Source of the DNA: Caulobacter segnis
Lineage (GTDB): Bacteria > Pseudomonadota > Alphaproteobacteria > Caulobacterales > Caulobacteraceae
Reading direction: 5' to 3'
Length of the DNA: 64,000 nt
Assembly: GCF_023935105.1 (NCBI RefSeq)
Contig: NZ_CP096040.1
Span: 1 to 64,000, forward strand
The notes under the pieces are model-generated. The model was not told the origin of the DNA and ran no database searches. It saw only the letters and a program-made list of their open reading frames with translations. This document shows, in pieces, positions 17,521 through 25,285 of the stretch (positions are counted from its first letter, which is position 1; every line of letters starts with the position of its first letter). The translations under genes and the position numbers were made by a program.

Positions 17521-18513
17521 ATGGCCGCGTCCAAGTCCGCTCTGTCCGCCCTCGCCTTTTCCCTGATCGCCGGCCCTGCCCTCGCCCAGACGCAGCCTCC
17601 GCCGCCAACCGTCGAACTCGGCGCCGCCCCGGCCCCGGACGAGAGCGCCGTGGTCGCCGAACTGACCGTGGTGGCCAAGCCGCCCGGCCCCGCCGTCTGG
17701 CTGGTCGAGAAGGACGGGGCCAAGCTGTATGTCCTGGGTTCCGCCCAACCCCTGCCCCACGCGCTGAAATGGTCCAGCCCGCGCCTGGAAAAGGCCTTGG
17801 ACAAGGCCGACCTGGTCTTGGTGCCGCCGCAGGCCTCGGTGGGCGTGACCCAGATCGCCGGCTTCGTCCTGCGGTTCGGCGGCGGCCTGCGCCAGCCGAT
17901 GGGCAAAAATCTCGAGGACCAGCTGCCGCCCGACCTGAAGGCGCGGTTCGTCGAATCCCGCAACCAGGCGCGCAAGGGACCGGGCGACTACAAGAACTGG
18001 AAGCCGGCCGTGGCGGGCTTCCTGCTGCTGTCGGACTTCCGCCAGGCCGCCGGCCTGTCCGAAGCCAAGCCGGTCAGCACGATCGAGCGCATGGCCAAGG
18101 CTCGCAAGCTGAAGGTCAAGGCGGTCGGCCAGTATCGAATGAGCGCGGTGACGACCATCGCCTCCAAGCTCTCGCCCGACGACCAGCTCTATTGCCTGCG
18201 CGTGGCCCTGGACGAAATCGCCTATGACGGCGCCCATTCCACCACGATCGGCCGCGACTGGGCCGAGGGCGACCTGGGCTCGGTCCGCGCCCGTTACCGG
18301 GAAAGCGCCGCCCAGCGTTGCCTGATGCGTGCGCCCGGCGGCGCGGCCTTGCTGGAAAAAGGCGTCGCCCAGACGACCGACGCCATGGCCGAGGCCCTCA
18401 AGCGGCCTGGCGTCACCGTGGCGGTGGTCGACCTGGGCTTCCTGCTGCCGGCCAATGGGGTGCTGGACCGGCTGAAGGCCGACGGCGCGGCGATCAGCTC
18501 GCCGGTCGAATAG
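17521..18513 (+). CDS. TraB/GumN-family secreted protein
   Basis: A 330-aa protein with a signal peptide (SALSALAFSLIAGPALA, cleaved before QTQ). The TraB/GumN core starts near residue 58: VWLVEKDGAKLYVLGS, where the usual GS-H motif reads GSAQPLPHA. The family resembles erythromycin-esterase/Tiki-type proteases, but the bacterial role is unclear. GTG/ATG codons upstream are open; ATG 17521 follows a clear GAAGGAG. It has its own unit with the next gene, both flanked by composite repeats. Confidence 0.85.
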   Translation: MAASKSALSALAFSLIAGPALAQTQPPPPTVELGAAPAPDESAVVAELTVVAKPPGPAVWLVEKDGAKLYVLGSAQPLPHALKWSSPRLEKALDKADLVLVPPQASVGVTQIAGFVLRFGGGLRQPMGKNLEDQLPPDLKARFVESRNQARKGPGDYKNWKPAVAGFLLLSDFRQAAGLSEAKPVSTIERMAKARKLKVKAVGQYRMSAVTTIASKLSPDDQLYCLRVALDEIAYDGAHSTTIGRDWAEGDLGSVRARYRESAAQRCLMRAPGGAALLEKGVAQTTDAMAEALKRPGVTVAVVDLGFLLPANGVLDRLKADGAAISSPVE

Positions 18514-18578
18514 CGCCGCGTTGACGCTTGGTCTCCCCTGCCCTCACCTTGGCGACGAGGTTCGGGAGGGAGGCCCAG

Positions 18579-19106
18579 ATGAAGACGACGACCGCCGCAG
18601 TGGCGCTGCTGGCCGCCACGCTGACCACCGGAGCGGCGCGGGCCGAGGTGGTCGACGCCCAGCCCAATGGCTTCGAGGTCAAACACGAGATGGCGATCGC
18701 CGCCCCAGCCAGCGCGGTCTGGGCCGTCCTGGTCCAGCCGTCGAAATGGTGGGCCTCGGCGCATACCTGGTCGGGATCGGCCGCCAACCTGTCGCTGGGC
18801 GCGGCCTCGGGCGGCTGCTTTTGCGAGCGCCTGCCGAACGGCGGCTCGGTGCTGCACATGACCACGGTCTACGCCGCGCCGAGTACGAGGCTGGTGCTGT
18901 CGGGCGCGCTGGGGCCGTTGCAGAGCTCCGGGGCCACCGGGGCGCTCACCTTTCTGCTGGCGGAAAAGGACGGTCGCACGACCGTGACCGTCACCTACGA
19001 CGTCGGTGGCTACTTCAAGGGTGGCCTGGACAAGATCGCTGGCGGCGTCGACGCGGTGGTCGGCCAGCAGGTCGCCCGACTGAAGGCGGCGTCGGAGGGG
19101 AAGTAA
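18579..19106 (+). CDS. SRPBCC (START/Bet v1-like) secreted protein
   Basis: A 175-aa protein with a signal peptide (TTTAAVALLAATLTTGAARA). A polyketide-cyclase-type helix-grip fold follows: HEMAIAAPASAVWAVLVQPS near residue 34, W-S--HTWSGSAANLSLG and a C-terminal amphipathic helix. Such proteins bind hydrophobic ligands; the ligand is unknown. ATG at 18579 follows GGGAGGGAGG. A shadow start at 18528 would remove the signal peptide from the terminus and is unlikely. Confidence 0.85.
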   Translation: MKTTTAAVALLAATLTTGAARAEVVDAQPNGFEVKHEMAIAAPASAVWAVLVQPSKWWASAHTWSGSAANLSLGAASGGCFCERLPNGGSVLHMTTVYAAPSTRLVLSGALGPLQSSGATGALTFLLAEKDGRTTVTVTYDVGGYFKGGLDKIAGGVDAVVGQQVARLKAASEGK

Positions 19107-19111
19107 TTCCC

Positions 19112-19271
19112 CTCTCCCCTTGCGGGAGAGGGTGGCCGCCGGAGGCGGTCGGGTGAGGGGTCGCACACACAGAAACGCCGCGACAGCCGATCGGCCGGTC
19201 GCGGCGTTTTGCGTCTATCAACCCCTCACCCGGCCCTTCGGGCCACCTTCTCCCGCAGGGGGAGAAGGGTT
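19112..19271. repeat. Composite palindromic repeat, copy 2, with bidirectional terminator
   Basis: Same architecture as 17324-17491: CTCTCCCCTTGCGGGAGAGG, a GGCCGCCGGAGGCGGTC hairpin, GGGTGAGGGG, a terminator stem ACGCCGCGAC (19175-19184) / GTCGCGGCGT (19198-19207) flanked by AAA and TTTT, and the inverted half ending TCTCCCGCAGGGGGAGA. It separates convergent genes (SRPBCC and creS). Confidence 0.85.
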
Positions 19272-19272
19272 A

Positions 19273-20643
19273 TTAAGCGCTTTCGGCCAGGTCGTCGCTG
19301 GCGCCCAGCAGGGCCATTTGCAGGCGCGAGCGGTCGCGTCGGGCCGCTTCGAGGGCGCCTTCCGCCAGGGCGGCTTCCGAGGTGAGGCGCTCGATCGTGG
19401 CCTGCAGCTCGGAGACCTTGTCCTCGTGCTCGCGACGAATCTGGTCCTGGGCTTCCTGCATGGCGTCCAGGCGGGTGCGCAGCTGTTGAGCCCGCTCCTC
19501 GGCGCGCTTGAGCGCCTTGTCCTGGGCCACGCCGCTCTTGGCCAGCTGGTCGGCGCGTTCGATGGCCGTGGCGCGGGCGGTGTCGACGCCGGCGTGGCGC
19601 TGACGCAGGCCCTCGGCCTCTTCCTCGAGCGAGCGGATGCGTTCCAGGGCGCGTTCCAAGGCGACGTTGAGGTCGCCGGCGCGGCGCTCGACCGCCTTCT
19701 GGTGGGCGCTGGACTCGGCCAGGCGGGCCGAGATCTGGCCGTTCATCTCTTCCAGCTTGTCGGCGCGGCCGGAGGCGGTCTCCAGACGGGTCTGCAGGGC
19801 CGAGATCTCGGCGCGGCTGGCTTCGACCTGGCTTTCCAGGCCGCGGATGATGCGGCCGCTGTCGGTCTGGTGGGCGTGCAGGGCGTTCTCGATGGCCTGG
19901 ACGCGGGCGCGTTCGCCGGCCAGCTGGGCCTCGAGGTCGGTCTCGATGCGCGACAGGCGGGCCACGTCCAGGCCAGCCTGGTCGACGCGCTTCTTCAGGG
20001 TCGCGGCTTCCTCGCCCAGCAGGGCGTTGTCCTGGTTGGCGCGGGCCAGGGCGGCCTCGGCGTCGCCACGACGGGTGTCGATGTCCTGGGCCTGGACGCG
20101 CAGGCCTTCGACGTCCTGCACCAGATGCTCGATGCGGGCGGTGGCGTCGCGCAGGCTGGCGTCGAGGCTGGAGACCTTCAGGTCCGACTGCAGCAGGGTG
20201 TTGCGCAGGCGATCGATCTCGAGGGCGTTGTCTTCGAGGGCCGCTTCCTGGGTCTGGCGGCGAGCGTCGGATTCACCGAGCGCGGTCTCGGCGGCGGCCA
20301 GGCGGGCGCTGACCTCGCGCTCCTCGGCCTGGATCTGGGTGATCTGGCGCTGGGCCTGGTCGAAATTGGCGCGCAGGGCGATCAGTTCGGCGTGCTCGGC
20401 GCGGCGGGCCTCGAACTCCTGGCCGACCGGACCGCGGATCTCGGCGATCAGCGGCTCGATGGCCTTGAGGTGCTCCATGACGCGGCCGATGCTGTCGAGA
20501 CCGCCATGGATGGTCTCGTAGCGTTGGCCGATGGCCTGGGTGGACTCGATCTGGTGTTGCACGGCCTCGGACCGGGCGTCGTCGCCCAGGACGGTCGGCT
20601 TGCCGTTCTTGTTGTCGCGCGAATTCTTCGACAGCAGTCTCAT
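19273..20643 (-). CDS. creS: Crescentin, intermediate-filament-like cell-curvature protein
   Basis: A 456-aa, almost entirely coiled-coil protein. The N-terminus MRLLSKNSRDNKNGKP, the stretch VMEHLKAIEPLIAEIRGP near residue 57 and the C-terminal GALEAARRDRSRLQMALLGA match what I remember of C. crescentus CreS (457 aa). Crescentin forms a filament on the inner cell curvature and is found in few bacteria. The N-terminal 27 residues are the basic membrane/MreB-interacting head, followed by a rod with heptads. This gene is the strongest species-level marker in the window and predicts curved cells. A GANTC site and a GTTAAC element lie upstream. Confidence 0.95.
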   Translation of the reverse strand: MRLLSKNSRDNKNGKPTVLGDDARSEAVQHQIESTQAIGQRYETIHGGLDSIGRVMEHLKAIEPLIAEIRGPVGQEFEARRAEHAELIALRANFDQAQRQITQIQAEEREVSARLAAAETALGESDARRQTQEAALEDNALEIDRLRNTLLQSDLKVSSLDASLRDATARIEHLVQDVEGLRVQAQDIDTRRGDAEAALARANQDNALLGEEAATLKKRVDQAGLDVARLSRIETDLEAQLAGERARVQAIENALHAHQTDSGRIIRGLESQVEASRAEISALQTRLETASGRADKLEEMNGQISARLAESSAHQKAVERRAGDLNVALERALERIRSLEEEAEGLRQRHAGVDTARATAIERADQLAKSGVAQDKALKRAEERAQQLRTRLDAMQEAQDQIRREHEDKVSELQATIERLTSEAALAEGALEAARRDRSRLQMALLGASDDLAESA

Positions 20644-20705
20644 CTAGCCCACCTTCGCCCCGTGCGAGCCCACCGTGTCCTCACTGGACAGTTGGCGGCG
20701 GCCGC

Positions 20706-20727
20706 GAATCTCTTACCCAGAGGTTAA
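20706..20727 (-). promoter_or_regulatory. creS upstream region with GANTC site and TTAACC half-site
   Basis: On the minus strand, about 80 bp before creS, are TTAACC (20727-20722, inside the palindrome GTTAAC) and GATTC (20710-20706), a CcrM methylation site. The 145-bp gap to ahpD is relatively AT-rich here. Promoter position and any CtrA/GcrA control are inferred only. Confidence 0.35.
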
Positions 20728-20788
20728 CAACTTAGTTTACGGACAAGATGAATGTCGAGGGGCCGAGGGCGCGACCCGGCGTCGCGGA

Positions 20789-21349
20789 TCAGCCCGAAAC
20801 CCCGGAAAATGGGGGATGATCCACAGTTTCGACGGCCAGCACGCGGCTGGCGGCGTGGACCACGGCCGCGATGCGCAAGGCGGCCTGGACTTGCGGGGGC
20901 GCCACGCCCCTCGCCCGCAGCTCGGCTTCGTGGCTGTCCAGGCACGCGCCACAGGCGTTGATCGCCGACACCGCCACGCACCACAGCTCGTAGTCGACGG
21001 TCTCGACGCCGGGATGATGCGCCAGCCGGTTCATCCTCAGCTTCGAGGGCAGCGACCGGTATTCAGGCGTTTCCATCAGGTGCAGGGCGCGAAAATAGAC
21101 GTTGTTCATGGCCATGATCGCCGCTGCGGTCCTGGCGGCGGCGAAGCCCTCCTCCGTGAGGCCGGCCTCGCGCGCGGCGGCCGTGACCGCCTTGAGGGTC
21201 TCCGGCTCGCCGACCGCGCAGGCGCTGGCGACGAAGCAGCCCCACTTGGCCTGGGGCGACAGCACCGTCTCCTCGGCCAGGACGGCCAGATTGGCCCCGA
21301 TGTCCTTGGCGTAGGCGGGCAGCCGGCCGCGCAGGGCGTCGATCGACAT
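20789..21349 (-). CDS. ahpD: Alkyl hydroperoxide reductase subunit D (AhpD)
   Basis: A 186-aa carboxymuconolactone-decarboxylase-fold peroxidase/adaptor that reduces AhpC. The redox motif CGACLDSHEAEL (residues about 132-143) has CxxC and the partner His, as in AhpD. It stands divergent from oxyR, the usual peroxide-stress activator. ahpC, normally just upstream of ahpD, is not in this window. A second peroxiredoxin partner elsewhere is required for this reading. Confidence 0.9.
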   Translation of the reverse strand: MSIDALRGRLPAYAKDIGANLAVLAEETVLSPQAKWGCFVASACAVGEPETLKAVTAAAREAGLTEEGFAAARTAAAIMAMNNVYFRALHLMETPEYRSLPSKLRMNRLAHHPGVETVDYELWCVAVSAINACGACLDSHEAELRARGVAPPQVQAALRIAAVVHAASRVLAVETVDHPPFSGVSG

Positions 21350-21523
21350 GGGGAGGGCTCCGTGGACCAGAACCGCCGATTAGCATTGTCGGGAAGGTTC
21401 GTCCCGATCCGCGCCTCGGGCTGGGGAGAAAGGCGCGGACCGGGACCAGGCGGGGCGTCCGGCGTCGGGGGAGATACGCCGGAACTTTCACCGTGGAAGA
21501 CGGATACGCCTTGGCGTTTCAGT

Positions 21524-21569
21524 TATCCAATCGATAGTTTTTGGAATTTCGATAGAGGTGGCCTATATA
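21524..21569 (+). promoter_or_regulatory. oxyR promoter and possible OxyR site, leaderless transcript
   Basis: TTGGAA (21541-21546), a 17-bp spacer and TATATA (21564-21569) predict a start at about 21576, the A of the oxyR ATG. Just upstream are TATC-N5-GATA (21524-21536) and CGATAG repeated at 21532-21537 and 21550-21555. That fits LysR-type binding between oxyR and ahpD. Confidence 0.6.
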
Positions 21570-21575
21570 ACGGCC

Positions 21576-22478
21576 ATGCTTCTCCCGACCCTTCGCCAGC
21601 TGCAGTACCTGAAGCTCCTGTCGGAGCACGGCTCGTTCAGCCGCGCCGCCGAGAGCGCCTATGTCACCCAGCCCACCTTGTCGGCGGGGATCCAGGAACT
21701 GGAGAAGATCCTGGGCGCGTCGGTGGTCGACCGGGCTCGCTCGGGCGTGATCCTGACCGCCGCCGGCCAGGAGGCCGTGCGCCGGGCCGAGGACATTCTC
21801 GCCAGGACCGAGGACTTGGTGCAGGCGGCGCGCGGCGCCGGCCAGCCGCTGGCCGGCCGCTTCCGCCTGGGCGTGATCCCGACCGTGGCGCCGTACCTCC
21901 TGCCCCGCGCCCTGCCCGTGCTGCGCGACCGGTTCCCGAAGCTGAAGCTGTTCCTGCGCGAGGACCTGACCCAGCGCCTGATCGCGGCGCTCAAGACCGG
22001 GGCCCTGGACGCGGCGCTGATCGCCCTGCCCTACGACATGACCGGTCTGGACTGGGCCCATGTCGAGGATGACGAGCTCCTGGCCGCCGCGCCGGCCAAC
22101 CACCCGATGGCCAGCCAGACGCGGGTCGACCCCGACAGCCTGCGGGGCGACGACCTGATCCTGCTGGAAGACGGTCACTGCCTGCGCGACCACGCCCTGG
22201 CCGCCTGCGGCCTGGAGCCGCCGAAAGGCGTTGGCGACGAGGAGAGCTTCGCGGCCACCTCGCTGCCCACCCTGGTGCAGATGATCGGCTCGGGCCTGGG
22301 GGTCTCGTTCCTGCCGGCCATGGCGGTCCACGCGGGCCTGACCGACAAGGCGGCCGTCACCGTTCGTCCCCTGGCCACCGAGCATCCCAGCCGCGAGATC
22401 GTGGTCGCCTGGCGTTCGGGCTCGAGCCGGGGCGTCGAGGGGCGGCTGCTGGCCGAGACCCTGCGCGAGGCGGCCTAG
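21576..22478 (+). CDS. oxyR: Hydrogen-peroxide-sensing regulator OxyR
   Basis: A 300-aa LysR-type regulator. The helix-turn-helix is residues 1-60 (PTLRQLQYLKLLSEHGSFSR). The redox pair is visible in LLEDGHCLRDHALAACG near residue 200, with the two cysteines nine residues apart as in OxyR. GTG at 21558 is open, but the ATG at 21576 fits the family start and coincides with the predicted transcription start. It should activate the divergent ahpD on peroxide stress. The stop is 9 nt from the convergent mlaF stop. Confidence 0.93.
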   Translation: MLLPTLRQLQYLKLLSEHGSFSRAAESAYVTQPTLSAGIQELEKILGASVVDRARSGVILTAAGQEAVRRAEDILARTEDLVQAARGAGQPLAGRFRLGVIPTVAPYLLPRALPVLRDRFPKLKLFLREDLTQRLIAALKTGALDAALIALPYDMTGLDWAHVEDDELLAAAPANHPMASQTRVDPDSLRGDDLILLEDGHCLRDHALAACGLEPPKGVGDEESFAATSLPTLVQMIGSGLGVSFLPAMAVHAGLTDKAAVTVRPLATEHPSREIVVAWRSGSSRGVEGRLLAETLREAA

Positions 22479-22487
22479 GCCCCTGCC

Positions 22488-23258
22488 CTAGACCCCGTGC
22501 GAGATCGGCCCCTCGGCGCGCCCTTCGACGAACTGCCGGACATAGGGGTTGTCGGTCGTGTGCAGCTCGGCCGCCGGGCCGCGCCAGATGATCTTGCCGT
22601 CGTGCAGCATGGCGATCTCGTCGCCGATCGTCTGGGCCGAGGCCAGGTCGTGGGTGATCGACACCGCCGTGGAGCCCAGGCGCCGAACCTGGTCGGAGAT
22701 CAGCTGGTTGATCGCCGCGGCGGTGATCGGATCCAGGCCCGTGGTCGGCTCGTCGAAGAACAGGATCTCGGGTTGGGCGACCACGGCGCGGGCCAGGCCG
22801 GCGCGTTTCTGCATGCCGCCCGACAGCTCCGAAGGGAAACGGTCGGCCACGGTCGGGGCCAGGCGCACCTGCTCCAGCGCCTCGATCGCGCGTTCGCGGG
22901 CCTGCTTGCGCGGCACGCCGTCGGCGTTGATCAGGCGGAAGGCGACGTTTTCCCAGACGGTCAGGCTGTCGAACAGGGCCGCGCCCTGGAACAGCACGCC
23001 GACTCGCGAGAACAGCTTGCGGCGCTGGCCTTCCGACAGGCCGACGACGTTCTGGCCGTCCAGCTCGATCTGTCCGGCTTCCGGCCGCATCAGGCCCAGG
23101 GCCGTCTTGATGGTCACCGACTTGCCCTGGCCCGAGCCGCCGATGATCACCAGGGACTTGCCCGGCGCGACCGACAGGTCGAGGCCGTCCAGCACCGCCC
23201 GGCCCTCGAAGCGCTTGATCACGCCTTTCCAGGCGAGTTTGGGGATCACGTCGGTCAT
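22488..23258 (-). CDS. mlaF: Phospholipid ABC transporter ATP-binding protein MlaF
   Basis: A 256-aa ATPase of the Mla system, which keeps phospholipids out of the outer-membrane outer leaflet. Walker A is GGSGQGKS near residue 41, the signature LSGGMQKRAGLARA near 143 and Walker B EILFFDEPTTGLDP. The start at 23258 overlaps the mlaE stop (ATGA). It is the last gene of the mlaACDEF operon. Confidence 0.93.
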   Translation of the reverse strand: MTDVIPKLAWKGVIKRFEGRAVLDGLDLSVAPGKSLVIIGGSGQGKSVTIKTALGLMRPEAGQIELDGQNVVGLSEGQRRKLFSRVGVLFQGAALFDSLTVWENVAFRLINADGVPRKQARERAIEALEQVRLAPTVADRFPSELSGGMQKRAGLARAVVAQPEILFFDEPTTGLDPITAAAINQLISDQVRRLGSTAVSITHDLASAQTIGDEIAMLHDGKIIWRGPAAELHTTDNPYVRQFVEGRAEGPISHGV

Positions 23259-24064
23259 GAGGCGTGGGTGAAGAAGGTGGTCAGGAGGTAGTCGGAGGCG
23301 AAGATCAGGATCGCCGAGGAGACCACCGCGTGGGTCGTCGCCCGGCCGACGCCGCGCGCGCCGCCCTTGGCGTTGTAGCCGTGATAGCAGCCCATCAGCG
23401 CCACGATGAAGCCGAACACCGCCGCCTTGATCAGGCCCGAGATGATGTCCCAGCTCTGCAGGAAATCGATCGTGTTGCGGATGTAGACGGCCGAGCTGAA
23501 GTCCAGCACGCGGGTGGCCACCAGCCAGCCGCCGGCCACCCCGATGGTGTCGGCGACGGCGGTCAGCAGCGGCAGCATCAGCACGCCGGCCAGCAGGCGC
23601 GGGCCAACCAGATAGCGGAACGGGTCCGTCGACAGGGTGCGCATGGCGTCGATCTGCTCGGTCGCGCGCATGGCCCCGATCTCGGCGGCGATGGCGGCCG
23701 AGACCCGACCGGCCAGCATCAGGGCGGCCAGCACCGGACCCAGCTCCCGGGTGATCCCCAAGGCCACGATCTGCGGCATCACCTGTTCGGCGTTGAAGCG
23801 CCCGCCCCCGGTGAAGATGTTCAGGGCCAGGGCCGCGCCGGTGAAGATGGCGGTCAGGCCGACGACCGGCAGCGAGAAGAAGCCGATGGCGACGATCTGC
23901 CGCCACAGCTGCCCCGGGAACCAGGGCGGGCTCAGGGCGGCGGCGGTTCCGCGCACGGCGAAGACGCCCACCGCGCCGACCATGCGCACGGCGGCCAGGG
24001 CCGAGCGGCCCAACGCGCGAACGGGATTGCCGGCGACTTTCCGGGCCGCCTCGGCCGCGGCCAT
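23255..24064 (-). CDS. mlaE: Phospholipid ABC transporter permease MlaE
   Basis: A 269-aa inner-membrane permease with about five or six hydrophobic segments. Family motifs are FTGAALALNIFTG near residue 80, ITRELGPVLAALMLAGRVSA and EIGAMRATEQIDAM. It overlaps mlaD by one base and mlaF by four, so the three are translationally coupled. Confidence 0.94.
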   Translation of the reverse strand: MAAAEAARKVAGNPVRALGRSALAAVRMVGAVGVFAVRGTAAALSPPWFPGQLWRQIVAIGFFSLPVVGLTAIFTGAALALNIFTGGGRFNAEQVMPQIVALGITRELGPVLAALMLAGRVSAAIAAEIGAMRATEQIDAMRTLSTDPFRYLVGPRLLAGVLMLPLLTAVADTIGVAGGWLVATRVLDFSSAVYIRNTIDFLQSWDIISGLIKAAVFGFIVALMGCYHGYNAKGGARGVGRATTHAVVSSAILIFASDYLLTTFFTHAS

Positions 24065-24609
24065 CAGTAGTTCTCGGCCGGTTGCGTGGCCGGATTGGCC
24101 GGAGCGGGCGTCGAGGGCGCGGCCGCGTCGCCGGAGCCGCCCCCTTGCGGACGGATCACCGAGCCGATCAGGCCGAACAAGTCTACCGCGCCTTGCGTGT
24201 TCTCGATCTCGCCGCCGGGCTTGAGGTCGTCCAGCGAAGCGCCCGGCGCGATGGCGACGTGCGCCCCGCCCAGGATGCCGTCGCTGGTGATCTTGGCCGT
24301 CGAGTCGGCGGGCAGCTTGACGGTCGGATCGATGCTCAACTTGGCGACCGCCAGATAGGTCTTCGGCTCCAGCGTGATCTGCGAGACCGTGCCGACCTTG
24401 ACGCCGGCGACGCTGACCGCCGCGCCCGGGGACAGCGAGCCGGCCTCGCCGAACTTGGCGCTGATCTCATACTCGCCGCGCTTCATGTGGACGCCGCCCA
24501 CGCTCAGCGAATAGGTCAGGAAGCCCGCCGCCAGGGCGAGGACGACGACACCCATGGCCGTCTCGGCCCATTGTTCGCGCAAAGCCAAATCCCCTTTGTT
24601 CTCTGGCAC
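24064..24609 (-). CDS. mlaD: MlaD-type MCE-domain lipid transporter subunit
   Basis: A 181-aa protein with one N-terminal TM (AMGVVVLALAAGFLTYSLS) and a single MCE domain at about residues 40-115 (YEISAKFGEAGSLSPGAAVS, VAGVKVGTV). In Mla systems it forms the periplasmic hexamer on the permease. A Ser/Gly/Ala/Pro-rich tail follows. It starts 7 nt after mlaC. Confidence 0.93.
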   Translation of the reverse strand: MPENKGDLALREQWAETAMGVVVLALAAGFLTYSLSVGGVHMKRGEYEISAKFGEAGSLSPGAAVSVAGVKVGTVSQITLEPKTYLAVAKLSIDPTVKLPADSTAKITSDGILGGAHVAIAPGASLDDLKPGGEIENTQGAVDLFGLIGSVIRPQGGGSGDAAAPSTPAPANPATQPAENY

Positions 24610-24616
24610 GTGGCTC

Positions 24617-25285
24617 TTAGCGGCGTCCAGGCGAGCCAGAGCCGCCCTTTTGGAGCTGGTTGATCAGCACGTCGATGTTGCCGCCGGCGTTGTCGATCGT
24701 CGAGACGAAGTCCTGCTGCTGGGTGATGGCCAGCCAGATGCCCTTGAACTGGACGTCGACCACCTTCCAGGTCTGGCCGCCGCCGAGCACGCGCCACGAC
24801 ACGGGCAGGGGGGTCGTGATCTGGCCGCCGGAGATGGTGGTGTTGACGATCACGTCGCCCGGCTTGCGGACGACCGAGCCGGTCACCTTCAGCTGTTCGC
24901 CGCGATAGTCGTCGATGCGGCTCTGATAGACGTTCTCGGCATAGGTCCTGAACACCGGCGTGAAGCGGGCGCGCTGGTCCGGCGTGATGGTGCGGGCGTA
25001 CTTGCCCAGCACGAAGTTGGTGATGCGCGGCACGTCGGCCAGTTCGTCCACCGCCTGGTGGAAGACCTGCGTCTTCTGCGCGTCGCTCATGCTTTTGTTG
25101 GCCAGCACGGTGATGACGCGCTGGGCCTTGGTCTGGACGAAGGCCTCGGCGCCGGGGTCGCGAGCCTGGGCCAGGGCCGGGCTGGCGACGGCCAGGGCCG
25201 AGGCCCCGAAGAACGCCAAAAGCGCGGCGTTGGCGCCGCGCCGGGTGGGGAGGATGTTTTTCATGGGGTTACCGGGGGAGGTCAT
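24617..25285 (-). CDS. mlaC: Periplasmic phospholipid-binding protein MlaC
   Basis: A 222-aa soluble shuttle between the outer-membrane MlaA and inner-membrane MlaFED. A signal peptide (NAALLAFFGASALAVASPALA) precedes the Ttg2/MlaC domain (VPRITNFVLGKYAR; WKVVDVQFKGIWLAITQQQDF). The start at 25285 overlaps the mlaA stop in an ATGA; ATG 25264 is an equally possible start and trims the head. Confidence 0.92.
   Translation of the reverse strand: MTSPGNPMKNILPTRRGANAALLAFFGASALAVASPALAQARDPGAEAFVQTKAQRVITVLANKSMSDAQKTQVFHQAVDELADVPRITNFVLGKYARTITPDQRARFTPVFRTYAENVYQSRIDDYRGEQLKVTGSVVRKPGDVIVNTTISGGQITTPLPVSWRVLGGGQTWKVVDVQFKGIWLAITQQQDFVSTIDNAGGNIDVLINQLQKGGSGSPGRR

Noticed and set aside
16058..17608. 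Large minus-strand open frame antisense to the M3 peptidase
   Set aside because: Composition is repetitive Gly/Val/Leu/Asp/Gln shadow typical of 68% GC antisense frames, and no domain is seen.
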